DNA of 64,000 bases from Ruminococcus flavefaciens. Its GTDB lineage: Bacteria; Bacteroidota; Bacteroidia; Bacteroidales; P3. Each line of letters starts with the position of its first letter. Positions within the stretch are counted from its first letter, which is position 1. The notes below the pieces were generated by a model that had not been told where the DNA came from, ran no database searches, and saw only the letters and a list, made by a program, of their open reading frames with translations. The position numbers and the translations under genes were made by a program. Positions 34,545 to 44,439 of this stretch are shown here, piece by piece. The stretch covers positions 62,001 to 126,000 of the forward strand of contig JAMPAI010000005.1 of NCBI GenBank assembly GCA_023667315.1. Reading direction: 5' to 3'.

Positions 34545-37500
34545 CTATTTCACTATTAAAAACGTTATCAACTCAAAATCATCAAGGCCGGCGATTTCGT
34601 TCCGCAAAAACGAAGTTTCGCCTTCGGAGAAAAGCGAATCCATATCGCTTTCTTCCTTGACGGTGACGATGCTCTCTATGGCGCAGCGCAACAGGTCGGT
34701 ATAGGCCGACATATCGCGTCCATCTTTGGTCTCGCGATTCACCTGCCTGCACAGTTCAATGAGCGGTTCCGTCTTCCCCTTGCAGGCAAGGCGCATCGTG
34801 TCGAGCATCTTCTTGGGGTCAAGATGGTCTATCAACACCTCCCCGTCCTTGGAAAGGTAAACCATATAAAACGGATGAAGCCGGTTGGTGTTGCCGATAT
34901 TCACTTCATTGCGACGGTTGCGCAACACGAAAATCACCCCGGCGGGTAATCCAACAGAAGCCGCGACAACGGCATTCATGCCATTGGGCGTGTGCTCAAT
35001 ATCCGGGTTCTCCTTGATATAGTCCAGCAAGTCGAGACGGAATTCGTTCAACCCCAAGTCCATAATCGAGACGCCGGTGTTCATTTCCTCTATATCGACA
35101 ACCTCCTTCTGGAGGCGTTCCAGCTGGTCGCGGCGATATTTCAGGTCGCCCTGTTCCTCGGCGGAAAGAGGGTTGTCGTCGCCGGTGGCGGTGAGCACCG
35201 ACACTTTCATCCGCGCCTCCACACGGCCTTTCAGGTCGATATACTCGTCCAAATCCATATCGGGCCAATAGTTCACCAACTGTATCACCTCGTTGCGCGA
35301 TCCGATACGGTCGATGCGCCCGAAGCGTTGGATAATGCGCACGGGGTTCCAGTGAATATCGTAGTTGATAAGGAAATCGCAGTCTTGCAGGTTCTGCCCT
35401 TCGGAAATGCAGTCGGTGGCAATCAGCACGTCGATTTCCTCCTTCAGGCCGGGATAGATGGCCTCCTTTTCTTTCGACAGGGGCGAGAAAAGCGTAAGCA
35501 CCTTATTGAAATCGAGTTTCTCGCGGAGCTTGAGCGTGGAGCGGGCCTCCACATCGCCCGACACAAGGGCGGTGTTCATGCCCGTGCGTTCCTTGACAAG
35601 GGGCGCGATATTTTCGTAGAGATACTGCGCCGTATCGGAAAAGGCGGTAAAGATGATGATTTTCCTGTTTTCGCCATTGATGGGATGGGCGAACTTGTCG
35701 CGGATGTCCTGCAGGAGCATTTGCAGTTTGCTGTCATGCCCGGGCGTGATGTCGGCAAGCATCGCCAGCAGGTTCCGCAAAATGTCGAGGTCTTTGGCAA
35801 GGAAACCGCGCCACTGGATATAATCCATGTCGGCAAGGTCGATTCTGGTCTTCTTGTTGCCGATAAAGACACTGTCCTCCCGATCATCGAAATCGAGCCC
35901 GTAGGAAAAATCGTAATCACACACCACAGAGGCCGAAACCTTGGCCGCCTCGGCATCGATGGCCTCAAGGGTAGCCTCTATGTATTTCGTTATCCGCTCC
36001 AGCGTTAACCGGAATGAGTTCACCGAACTTTCGAGACGTTTGAGCAGGTTGATGCCCATCAATTGCCGGATGCCGCGTTCACGACCCGCCCGCGAGAGGT
36101 TGCGGAAGCGTCCGTCTTCCCGCGCCTCCGTATATTTTTCCAGCTTGCTGGGCAGGATAAAGTCGGAAGGCGTGTAGATGGCTAAGTTCAGGTCGCTTAC
36201 ACTGGAAAAAATATCGTTGAAACTAATGGTTGTGGTGGGCAGGTCGGTCAACTTGGGCGTACGGGAAATTGGTTTCAACCGCCTGGGAAACTTGCCGATA
36301 TCGGCCGTGTCGTAATATTGCTCTATATGCTTGCGGCTGCGGGCGATGGTTACACTGTCGAGCACTTCAAAGAAATCGAAACTGAGGGAATCCAGGAGCG
36401 TCTTGGTGGTCCGTTCCTCGGGTGGCAGTTTCGACCAACGGTTAAAGGCGGACTGTGCATCGCGAAAAATCTTATCCACCGACGAAGTTGTGTTCAACAG
36501 CGCGTCCATACGCCCGGAATCGCCCTCGTAGGCAAGCGCGAGTTGATTGCGCAAGTCGTTGAAACGATTGTTGACGGGCGTGGCCGACAGCATCAGCACC
36601 TTGCTCTTCACACCCGACCGAATCACCCTGTTCATCAGTTGCAGATAGCGGTTCTCCCGCGGATTGTCGTCGTTTTCGTCGGTCGTCACCTTGCCGCCGT
36701 TGCGGAAATTATGGCTCTCGTCAATCACTATCAAATCGTAATTGCCCCAATTGATATGCGACAGATCCTGTCCGTTGGTCTTGCCCTCCTTGCGCGACAG
36801 GTCGCTGTGAAAGAACACATCGTAGCGCAAACGGTCTTTGGATATGGGATTGTTCAGATAGTTGCTCTTATAGGTAATCCAGTTGTCGTTCAACTTTTTC
36901 GGGCAGAGCACCAATACAGACTTGTTCCGGTTTTCGTAATACTTAATCACCGAAAGCGCCGTGAAGGTCTTGCCCAAGCCCACACTGTCCGCAAGAATAC
37001 AGCCGTTATACTTCTCCAGCTTGTTGATGATGGCCAGACAGGCATCTTTCTGAAAGTTGTACAGCTTGTTCCATATCTGGCTTTCCTTGAATCCAGTGGC
37101 CTCGTTGGGCAAGACGTCTTCGGAGAGATCATCCAGAAACTCACGGAAGATGTTATAGAGCGTCAGGAAGTAAATGAACTCCGGGGCGTTTTCCTTGTAG
37201 GCGTTGGTGATGTTGTTTAAAACCTCGTCGGTAACCACCTGCAATTTGGAATTGTCGTTCCAGATCTGGTCGAAAAGCGTCAGGTATTGCCGGGAGAACG
37301 GAGCCTCGAACTTGTTTATCACCGTATAGGCGTTGTCTCCACGTTCACAGCCCAACTCCACGGTTGTGAATCCGTTTATGGGCATATACGCCTTGTCGTC
37401 CACCGTGGCGAAACCCACCATATTCTCGTGGGTGCGGTTCGACTTAAAGCAGGCCTTCCGCTTTATCCATTCCGCGCATTCTTTCGCGATGGCTTTTTGC

Positions 37501-37787
37501 GAAAGTTCATTGCGCAACTTTATCTCGAATTCGGAACCGTATAGATTCCGCTCGCGATGAAGACGGGGAATGTAGAATTCCCGCTGTTGCCTGTCCACCT
37601 TTTCGGTAACAAAGGTGGGAGAAGTAAAGATGAAACGGAGTTCCTCTATATCCTTGAGGTGAGATTTCAGTTCCTCGAAAGCGTAGATAGAAAAGCACGA
37701 CGCGGCAATAGACACCTTGCTTCCGTGCCGCAAAGCCCGCAGCAAGTCGTCTTTAAAAATTGTATGTACGTTGTCTATCAGCTCCAT
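34545..37787 (-). CDS. SNF2/HepA-type helicase with N-terminal PLD-like region
   Basis: 1080 residues from ATG 37787; an in-frame start 23 codons upstream gives an unlikely extension. Residues 1-~150 resemble the phospholipase D-like domain found before defence helicases (IFKDDLLRALRHGSKVSIAASCFSIYAFEEL), but I do not see a clear HxK catalytic pair. SF2/SNF2 motifs: LADSVGLGKTFTAL (about 265), IVIDESHNFRNG (about 352), MLSATPVNNRFNDL (about 402), ATDCISEGQNLQDCD and QRFGRIDRIGS (about 820). It is the first gene of the leftward operon and should translocate on DNA. Similar helicases occur in several phage-defence operons. A -7-like TACATTCG at 37875-37882 might be the promoter. Confidence 0.85.
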   Translation of the reverse strand: MELIDNVHTIFKDDLLRALRHGSKVSIAASCFSIYAFEELKSHLKDIEELRFIFTSPTFVTEKVDRQQREFYIPRLHRERNLYGSEFEIKLRNELSQKAIAKECAEWIKRKACFKSNRTHENMVGFATVDDKAYMPINGFTTVELGCERGDNAYTVINKFEAPFSRQYLTLFDQIWNDNSKLQVVTDEVLNNITNAYKENAPEFIYFLTLYNIFREFLDDLSEDVLPNEATGFKESQIWNKLYNFQKDACLAIINKLEKYNGCILADSVGLGKTFTALSVIKYYENRNKSVLVLCPKKLNDNWITYKSNYLNNPISKDRLRYDVFFHSDLSRKEGKTNGQDLSHINWGNYDLIVIDESHNFRNGGKVTTDENDDNPRENRYLQLMNRVIRSGVKSKVLMLSATPVNNRFNDLRNQLALAYEGDSGRMDALLNTTSSVDKIFRDAQSAFNRWSKLPPEERTTKTLLDSLSFDFFEVLDSVTIARSRKHIEQYYDTADIGKFPRRLKPISRTPKLTDLPTTTISFNDIFSSVSDLNLAIYTPSDFILPSKLEKYTEAREDGRFRNLSRAGRERGIRQLMGINLLKRLESSVNSFRLTLERITKYIEATLEAIDAEAAKVSASVVCDYDFSYGLDFDDREDSVFIGNKKTRIDLADMDYIQWRGFLAKDLDILRNLLAMLADITPGHDSKLQMLLQDIRDKFAHPINGENRKIIIFTAFSDTAQYLYENIAPLVKERTGMNTALVSGDVEARSTLKLREKLDFNKVLTLFSPLSKEKEAIYPGLKEEIDVLIATDCISEGQNLQDCDFLINYDIHWNPVRIIQRFGRIDRIGSRNEVIQLVNYWPDMDLDEYIDLKGRVEARMKVSVLTATGDDNPLSAEEQGDLKYRRDQLERLQKEVVDIEEMNTGVSIMDLGLNEFRLDLLDYIKENPDIEHTPNGMNAVVAASVGLPAGVIFVLRNRRNEVNIGNTNRLHPFYMVYLSKDGEVLIDHLDPKKMLDTMRLACKGKTEPLIELCRQVNRETKDGRDMSAYTDLLRCAIESIVTVKEESDMDSLFSEGETSFLRNEIAGLDDFELITFLIVK

Positions 37788-38027
37788 AAGGAAGAAATGG
37801 GGTTCCGCGCCGAGACATCGTTCTTCCATAACAAGAAAAACAACGTCTCTACGCAAGAGACCATCAATCTATCGCGAATGTACGAAAATAAAAGAAATTT
37901 TGATATTGTCAATACGCTCAACAAGAATTGTAATCAATACTTGAAACCTATCAACAAAAAAAATATTTACCAGATCAACAAACTGAACCACACAAAAGCA
38001 GACAACTATTGGCGGTAGCAAATGAAA

Positions 38028-38058
38028 TTGAACCCGTGAGAGGCACTCACGGGTTCAA
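38028..38058 (-). terminator. Hairpin terminator after mazG
   Basis: TTGAACCCGTGAG (38028-38040) and CTCACGGGTTCAA (38046-38058) form a perfect 13-bp stem, with a T-rich stretch next to it on the minus strand. It isolates the mazG operon from the defence operon. The rest of 37788-38085 is AT-rich, and no gene was seen in it. Confidence 0.75.
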
Positions 38059-38085
38059 ATTTGAAGTTTCCAACGGAAAAAGCCC

Positions 38086-38940
38086 CTACCTCTCCCGCGT
38101 CTTGGCTTCTTCCCAGTACGTGTTCATCTCGTCTAAACTCATGTCGTGCAGGGACTTGCCTTTCTGTATGGTCTGTTCTTCCAGGTAGGTGAAGCGGCTG
38201 ATGAACTTGCGGTTGGTGTGTTCCAGCGCGTCTTCGGGATTGATGCCGATAAAGCGGGCGTAGTTGATGAGGGCGAAGAACACGTCGCCCAACTCGCTCA
38301 GCGTCTTTTCCTTTTGGGCGGCGAGCGCGGCGGCATCGGCCTTCCCTGCCTCCAGTTCCTTGGACTTCCTTACCTCCGCCTGCAATTCGTTCAATTCCTC
38401 ACCCACTTTCTCCCACACCTGTTCGCCGTTTTCCCAGTCGAAGCCCACGCCCCGAGCCTTGTCCTGGATGCGGAAGGCCTTGATCATGGCCGGCAACGAC
38501 TTGGGAACGCCCGAGAGCACGGAATGTTTCTTGCCCTCCTTCAGCTTTATTTCCTCCCAGTTCTTCTTTACCTCGTCGGAGGTTTCGGCCTGCACGTCGG
38601 CAAAGATATGCGGATGGCGGCGTATCAGCTTATCGCAAAGGCTGTTGCAGACATCGGTAAAATCGAACTTACCCTCTTCCTTGCCCAACTGCGCGTAAAA
38701 GGCGATATGCAGCAGCACGTCGCCCAGTTCCTTGCGAACCTCATCGTAATTCTTCTCGGTAAGGGCGTCCGAAAGTTCAAACACCTCCTCCACGGTAAGG
38801 GTGCGCAGGCTGTCGAAAGTCTGCTTTCTGTCCCAGGGGCACTCCTTGCGCAACAGCGTCAGGATACGCAGCAAACGGGAAATGCCTTCCTGCGGATCCC
38901 GCGCCGCGTCTTTGTTGGGTAAAAGGTTTTCCAAGCTCAT
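38086..38940 (-). CDS. mazG: Nucleoside triphosphate pyrophosphohydrolase MazG
   Basis: 284 residues with two MazG repeats. The first holds CPWDRKQTFDSLRTLTVEEVFEL and ELGDVLLHIAFYAQ; the second holds KVGEELNEL and ELGDVFFALINYAR. The E-x-x-E and E-x-x-D pairs bind Mg2+. It hydrolyses NTPs to NMP and pyrophosphate, which cleans damaged nucleotides and can limit ppGpp. The start overlaps the plsY stop by four bases, so it is the last gene of the operon 1588-residue protein - plsY - mazG. Confidence 0.93.
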   Translation of the reverse strand: MSLENLLPNKDAARDPQEGISRLLRILTLLRKECPWDRKQTFDSLRTLTVEEVFELSDALTEKNYDEVRKELGDVLLHIAFYAQLGKEEGKFDFTDVCNSLCDKLIRRHPHIFADVQAETSDEVKKNWEEIKLKEGKKHSVLSGVPKSLPAMIKAFRIQDKARGVGFDWENGEQVWEKVGEELNELQAEVRKSKELEAGKADAAALAAQKEKTLSELGDVFFALINYARFIGINPEDALEHTNRKFISRFTYLEEQTIQKGKSLHDMSLDEMNTYWEEAKTRER

Positions 38941-39575
38941 TGTCCGGATGTTTCTTTCTTCTTGTGAAGGCTCAGTTTCGATTCGTCGCCCCGCAACAGC
39001 CTTCCTATATTCTTGCGGTGCGTTATGATGATGAAAAGTCCGATAAAGATCGAGAAAAAGCGCAAAGCCGGTTCGGTCTGCCTGAACACGAAAATTTCCA
39101 GGAACGGAAAGGCAACCGCCGCCATGATGGACGAAAGCGACACGTACTTGGTAAGGATGAACACGAGGGCGAAGATAAGCACCGACGCCACGAAGGCCTC
39201 CGGATAGATGGCCAGCACCACCCCCATCAGCGTGGCCACGCCCTTGCCGCCCTTGAATCCGGTATAGAGGGGGAACACATGCCCCAGCACCGCCGCCACC
39301 GCCAAGGCCACATCGAAATAGAGCCGGTAACCGGCCGTAGCTTCGGTAAGGAACAGGAAATCGAGCTTTACGGCCAGCCAGCCCTTGAAGGCATCGATAA
39401 TCAGCACCACGATGCCCGGCGCAAGCCCCAGGGTACGTATCGTGTTGGTGGTACCGGCGTTATGGCTGCCGTACTGCCGCACATCCTTATGGTAGAAAAT
39501 CCGTCCTATCCAGACCGAAGTGGAAACGCTGCCTATCAGGTAGGCAACCGCCAATCCTATTGCCAATAAAAACAT
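38937..39575 (-). CDS. plsY: Glycerol-3-phosphate acyltransferase PlsY
   Basis: 212 residues, inner-membrane enzyme that uses acyl-phosphate to acylate glycerol-3-phosphate at position 1, the first step of phospholipid synthesis. Three conserved motifs are visible: GSVSTSVWIGRIFY, SHNAGTTNTIRTLG and GHVFPLYTGFKGGKGVATLMG. About five hydrophobic segments are present, and length fits the family. The C-terminal tail is charged (RGDESKLSLHKKK). It starts five bases after the large upstream gene and overlaps mazG by four. Confidence 0.95.
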   Translation of the reverse strand: MFLLAIGLAVAYLIGSVSTSVWIGRIFYHKDVRQYGSHNAGTTNTIRTLGLAPGIVVLIIDAFKGWLAVKLDFLFLTEATAGYRLYFDVALAVAAVLGHVFPLYTGFKGGKGVATLMGVVLAIYPEAFVASVLIFALVFILTKYVSLSSIMAAVAFPFLEIFVFRQTEPALRFFSIFIGLFIIITHRKNIGRLLRGDESKLSLHKKKETSGQ

Positions 39576-39580
39576 AACTG

Positions 39581-42500
39581 CTAATATTCGTATTCTTCCC
39601 GCATGCGGAAAGAGTTCACAAAGGTATTTTTTTGGGAGGTCTTAGACAAATAGAACTCGTAGCCGTTCTTTTTGCGCGCCCCCGGCTTTAACTGGGTGAT
39701 GTGGTTGTTCAGGGCATCGCTCGACGAGATCAGCTGCATGTAATGGTTGCTGTGCCTGAAATAGACCCAGGCGTTGGAGGCCGCCTCCATGTAGATTTCC
39801 ACCACATCGCCCTCGCGCTTGGTGCGGCGCAGGCTTATGTAGGTGTTCACCTTCTTGTTGACCGCGTTGCCGCCCACCGCCAGCAGTTCCGCCTTGCCGC
39901 TGCCCAAGTAGGCGTTGTTGGACGAATGCCAGTCGAACGAGATTTCGGAGAACGCCAGCGCCTTGCTGAGCGGTTCGGGGATACGCCCCATGTAGCCGGT
40001 AAGCTTCAGTTCGTTCCTGACCCGTTCCAGTTCGCGGCGGTCGGCCTTTTCTTCCAAATAGCGCATCAGGTGGGTGCGGCGCGAAGGCTCGGCGCTCTCC
40101 AGCTGCGGCTGCATGTTGAAGATGGTGGCGATCTGCTTGCACACTTCGGGCGTAAGGTAGAAATCGAACACCGCCAGGGCCCGTACCGACACCTTGCCGT
40201 CCTGGGCGCTGGTCATCATGTCGCCGTAGAAAGAGGGACGGAACTCGTAGGTGTTCAGCTGCAGGTTGATATTGCCCGTGGCGCGCGCGAAACAGGCGTT
40301 CACGCCCACCGAAAGGGCTTCGTGCCCTGTGCTGTCGAATACGCGGTAACTGCGTTCCGGCTTGGAGAAATTGAGCCAGCCCGCCGCGCTGATATTGGGA
40401 ATCTGCGTGGAGAGCTTGCGCCGCATGAACAGGAATTCGGGCGCGCCGCTGCGGGGGCGGGGCTTGGTGTAGAAACCACATCCCAGCAGCTGCCCCACCG
40501 TAGAACGGGTCTGCGCCGTAACGGGAATCAGCACCGAATCGGGATTGACAAGCCCCTCGAACTGAATGCCGTCGGCCAGGAACGGATTGCCCGCCTTCAG
40601 GTTAGCCGCTTCCTTGCCCGGAACAGGTTCATCGGCATCCTTCTTCTTGCCGCGCTTGCTGTGGGTATCGGGTTTCTTGGCCTCTGGCTCGGGTTCATCC
40701 TCTACATCGGCGAAAAGGTCTTCCTCCGGTTCCTCTACCTGTTTCTTGGATGAACGCACCTTGGTATCGTCCGAAACATACTCGAAATCGTCGTAATCAG
40801 CCGTCTCCGCCTCGGGTTCCTCTTCTCGGACCGGTTCCTCGTAGCGGTAATTGTCCTGCGTCCTGGGCGCGTTGCTGAAATCGCAGGCATACACCATGCG
40901 CGCGCTGCCGGCAAAATAGGGGTAGGTCTGCTGCGCGTTGAGCGTTATCCGGCCGATAAACTGGAAGGCCTCGTTAAGCAGCAGGGCTCCCGAATCGGCA
41001 CTGATCCGCGCCGAAGCCTGCGAATAACCCTCCCGCATGGGGCGGATGCCGGCAAAATAGACGGGCTGCACCTCGATGTCGGGCGCCACATAGTCGAACA
41101 CGCCCGACACCCGGTACTGCTTGGCCGAAAGGATGCTGCCCCTTACATGGTGGAAGGCGTGCAGGCGCTGGCGGTCGCCGAAATACAACTTGGCATCGGC
41201 AAAGGAACGCAGCTGCCCGCCCTTCTCTACCGTTACCGAACCCTGATGGGGCACGAACAGGGCGTCGGCCACCAGGATGCGGCGCACCCCGTTAAAGGTG
41301 AGCACCGAATCGGCATACGACAGATGGGAGGCCGTGGCGCTGAAGTGCAGCCCTTCCTGGGCGCGCCGCGTGGAAACGAAGTCCTCGCCGGGCAGCACAG
41401 CCGTAAAGAGGTCGCCCGTCTTGAGGGTATCCAAGGCCAGTGCACGTTCCGGACTTATGGGGCTGCCATGGCTCATATCCACCGTCTTGTTCCGCATATT
41501 CCACACTATGCCCGAAGCCCTGCCCTCGTACTGGTGCAGCCCGAACTCGAGCGGAGAGGAACCGTCGATGGAGCGGAAATCGCCCTTCTGTGCGTCTAAA
41601 TCCACCTGCAAGGCATAGTCCTGCGACTTCAGGAAATCGGCGCCCGGCCCCGACTGCAGGCGGAAATCGCCCGAATCGGAAGAGAACCCGCGGGAACGCA
41701 CCTCAAAACGCGGCGATGCCAAACGTGCTTCCCCTTTCTTAAAGAACACGCCCTCGGCGCGCGACACCGACTCCGAGAACGAGTATTTGCCCGCCAGCAC
41801 CCAGGGGCCGGCAAAGCAGTCGAGCAGGGAATCCTTTACCGAAGACACCTCGTAGAGCGAAGAATTTTTAACGAACACGCAGTTCACCCCGCCGCCCCGA
41901 ATCTCGGGATACGATACGGAGGCATTGCCGTTTTCCTTCAGGTTGAACCGTTTGGCCTTCATCTTCATTTTAGAAGGAAGGAACACCAGATGCTTCGATT
42001 CGGCGTGCGAGGCCAGGAAGTCGAAGCTGCCCGCCCCCTGCAAGCCACCCCTGTCTAAGGAAACCTGTCCCGTAAAGAGCGCCTTGCCATGGTAGGACGG
42101 CCAGCCGTTCTCGGGCGTGGGCGTGGCGAATCCCAGCGAGAAGTCGGGGCGTATCACCAGCGATTCCCGAATGTCGGGAAAAATGCCCGCCGACACCAGC
42201 GTACCCTTGAACTTGATGCTGTCCACCTCCACCGTGTTGAGTTTCTCCATCTTGAACGGATCCACCTTAAAGTAGAACGAATCGGGCTTGTAGGCCCCCT
42301 GCTGTATGTCGGCGTCATCGTAATACACGTAGGCCGGCTGCGTGCTCTCGAAGATGGGATATTCGGGAAAGTCTTTCTTTCCGCCCTTGTTGGCGGGATT
42401 GTCGATATACACCGTGCCGGTAAGCGAACGGATCAGCGAAGACACCGGATGCCGCTTTTCCTCGCCGTCTTCCATGCGCACCACTTCCAGGCCGAGGCGC

Positions 42501-44347
42501 TTCACGTCGGCGATGTCTATCTTGTAGTCGTCGTAGTAGAAGCGGGCGCCGCGCACCTCGAAATTAAAGGTACCCGCATGCAGGAATCCGTTAAAGTGGA
42601 AGTCGCGGTTCTTGAAGATCTCCACCACCGAGTCCACCGGCTGCAGGTACACGTTCTGCTTGGTGCTCATGTGCACGTGGCTTACGCCCGTCATGCGGAT
42701 GTCCAGGCTGTCGGTGCGCAAGACGGCCTTCACGATGCCGTTCTCGGAGGTGGTGAACTCTATCTCGTCGAAGTCGGCCTTGCCCGCCGACACGTCTAAG
42801 TTATGGAACAGTCGGGGTAAGAGGTTCAGTTTCTTCAAGCCCGGATCGTAGCTCACGAAACCGAAGGCGATCGGATTGCGGAGCAGTGCCAGCGCCTGCG
42901 TGGGTGAAAGCCCCAGGCCGTTGGCCACATCGTCCAGGTGCAGTTCGGTAACACGCCCCTTGCGCGAGAGCGAATACAAGGCGTAGAGCGGGTTCTGGTC
43001 GGTACCCATCATCAGCTTGCCCAGTTCCTCGCGCGAATAGAGCTGCAGCGACTTAAAGCTGACCACACCCACCCTGCCGGGCATATTGAGCAGGCCGATC
43101 TCTATCTTTTTCCGGTCCAGATACCAGCGCAGGGCCTCGAAATCCATACGCAGGTTGTGATAGGTGTCGATAAAGGGAATGTCCAGGCCGTATTTTTCCA
43201 TAGGTTCCACGTGCATCACGCGGGTCTTGGCGTCGAACCGCACCGATACGGCGGGATTGTAAATGGAGTCGTTTTCCAGATAAAACACGAAATGCGATTC
43301 GGGACCCGACAGGCGGCCCTGTTCCAGGATAAAGCGGTTGGCGATGACCTTGCCGCGCAACACGCCCTCTTCGTACACATACAGGTGCGCCAAGCGCTCG
43401 CCCGAACCGAAATGGGTCTTGGATCCCTGCTGCACGAAAGGCCCCACGATATCCATGCCGGGAAAGATGCCCTTGATGGAAAGTTCCGAGCTTTCGGACA
43501 CGAACTGGGGATAATTGCTCTGGCGCGCCTGCCCGGAGGCCACCAGACGTTCGGTGAAATGCCCGCGCAAGGGCGTGGGGAACAGGTAGCGGTTCAGGAG
43601 TTCGGCTTCCTTGGCCTCGTATCCGCCCTGCTTGAGGTTCACCGAATACGAGATAAGTTTGGTGCGGCAGCTGTCGGGGCTGAATCCCGAGCGGGTCCAA
43701 TACACCTCGCCGTTCCGGCCCTCGAAGCGGTCGGCCATGGGGAAATACTTCCCCGAGGTGCCGTAGATAAAGGTGCTGTCCTGATAGGCGCGGCAACTGA
43801 GGTCGATGTTGGCGAACGTAAAGGTGGCCTCGGGATTGCGCTGAAAGCTGAAATCGGTGTTCGACACCTTCCAGTGGGCGGCGTTGCTCTTATAGAGTTG
43901 ATGCTGGCTCAGCAGGGCTTCGGTCTTGTCCACCAAGGTCTTGAAATGGCGGGCGCGGCTCTTCTTGAGCATCTGCCGCAGGGCTTCAAGCCATTCGGAT
44001 TGGGCGGCCCGGTGTCCGGTGTGCATTTTCTGCTGCACGCGCAGGAAGGCCAGCAGGTCGGGATAGGCGGCCAGACGCGCCGTATAGGACTGCTGGGCGA
44101 TGGAGGCCACTTCTTCCTGAAGCTTGCCGGGCAAGGTGGCGTAAAAGGCCAGATATTCGTTGGCGGCAAGGGTGATTTCGGGTTTCCTGTCGCGTTCGAT
44201 ATTGGGGTCGGCGATCAGGTAGGCGGGAAGGTTGGCGGCGAATTCTTCCTTTGTCTTGCCCAAGGGATTGTTGCGCTGGGCAAGAACCGGCATGGATGCC
44301 ATCGCCCACAGTAACAAGGTGATTATGCGGATATAAATCGGTTTCAT
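39581..44347 (-). CDS. Very large secreted protein of unknown function (1588 residues)
   Basis: I do not recognise a named domain. A signal peptide (IRIITLLLWAMASMPVLAQ) precedes a helical segment (~residues 30-160) and then about 1300 residues of mostly beta-structured sequence with repeated strand-turn patterns. Near residues 1160-1240 there is a low-complexity acidic/lysine-rich linker (EEPEEDLFADVEDEPEPEAKK). No membrane helices are seen after the signal, and no T9SS tail. It is presumably periplasmic or outer-membrane associated. It heads the operon with plsY and mazG. A TAAATTTG box lies only four bases before the ATG (44352-44359 on the minus strand), so either the transcript is almost leaderless or the promoter is elsewhere. 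Confidence 0.7.
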   Translation of the reverse strand: MKPIYIRIITLLLWAMASMPVLAQRNNPLGKTKEEFAANLPAYLIADPNIERDRKPEITLAANEYLAFYATLPGKLQEEVASIAQQSYTARLAAYPDLLAFLRVQQKMHTGHRAAQSEWLEALRQMLKKSRARHFKTLVDKTEALLSQHQLYKSNAAHWKVSNTDFSFQRNPEATFTFANIDLSCRAYQDSTFIYGTSGKYFPMADRFEGRNGEVYWTRSGFSPDSCRTKLISYSVNLKQGGYEAKEAELLNRYLFPTPLRGHFTERLVASGQARQSNYPQFVSESSELSIKGIFPGMDIVGPFVQQGSKTHFGSGERLAHLYVYEEGVLRGKVIANRFILEQGRLSGPESHFVFYLENDSIYNPAVSVRFDAKTRVMHVEPMEKYGLDIPFIDTYHNLRMDFEALRWYLDRKKIEIGLLNMPGRVGVVSFKSLQLYSREELGKLMMGTDQNPLYALYSLSRKGRVTELHLDDVANGLGLSPTQALALLRNPIAFGFVSYDPGLKKLNLLPRLFHNLDVSAGKADFDEIEFTTSENGIVKAVLRTDSLDIRMTGVSHVHMSTKQNVYLQPVDSVVEIFKNRDFHFNGFLHAGTFNFEVRGARFYYDDYKIDIADVKRLGLEVVRMEDGEEKRHPVSSLIRSLTGTVYIDNPANKGGKKDFPEYPIFESTQPAYVYYDDADIQQGAYKPDSFYFKVDPFKMEKLNTVEVDSIKFKGTLVSAGIFPDIRESLVIRPDFSLGFATPTPENGWPSYHGKALFTGQVSLDRGGLQGAGSFDFLASHAESKHLVFLPSKMKMKAKRFNLKENGNASVSYPEIRGGGVNCVFVKNSSLYEVSSVKDSLLDCFAGPWVLAGKYSFSESVSRAEGVFFKKGEARLASPRFEVRSRGFSSDSGDFRLQSGPGADFLKSQDYALQVDLDAQKGDFRSIDGSSPLEFGLHQYEGRASGIVWNMRNKTVDMSHGSPISPERALALDTLKTGDLFTAVLPGEDFVSTRRAQEGLHFSATASHLSYADSVLTFNGVRRILVADALFVPHQGSVTVEKGGQLRSFADAKLYFGDRQRLHAFHHVRGSILSAKQYRVSGVFDYVAPDIEVQPVYFAGIRPMREGYSQASARISADSGALLLNEAFQFIGRITLNAQQTYPYFAGSARMVYACDFSNAPRTQDNYRYEEPVREEEPEAETADYDDFEYVSDDTKVRSSKKQVEEPEEDLFADVEDEPEPEAKKPDTHSKRGKKKDADEPVPGKEAANLKAGNPFLADGIQFEGLVNPDSVLIPVTAQTRSTVGQLLGCGFYTKPRPRSGAPEFLFMRRKLSTQIPNISAAGWLNFSKPERSYRVFDSTGHEALSVGVNACFARATGNINLQLNTYEFRPSFYGDMMTSAQDGKVSVRALAVFDFYLTPEVCKQIATIFNMQPQLESAEPSRRTHLMRYLEEKADRRELERVRNELKLTGYMGRIPEPLSKALAFSEISFDWHSSNNAYLGSGKAELLAVGGNAVNKKVNTYISLRRTKREGDVVEIYMEAASNAWVYFRHSNHYMQLISSSDALNNHITQLKPGARKKNGYEFYLSKTSQKNTFVNSFRMREEYEY

Positions 44348-44439
44348 GGTGCAAATTTAACACCTTTGCCCCTTTAGTCCGCACCTTTCCTGAAGTTTGC
44401 TGCCGAAGGCCTCCTGCAGGGCGATGCGGAGACCGTTGG

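Noticed and set aside
27967-37787. Assigning the operon to BREX or DISARM
   Set aside because: None of the hallmark genes (pglX/pglZ/brxC, or drmA/drmB) is present; only the helicase with a PLD-like start recalls DISARM.
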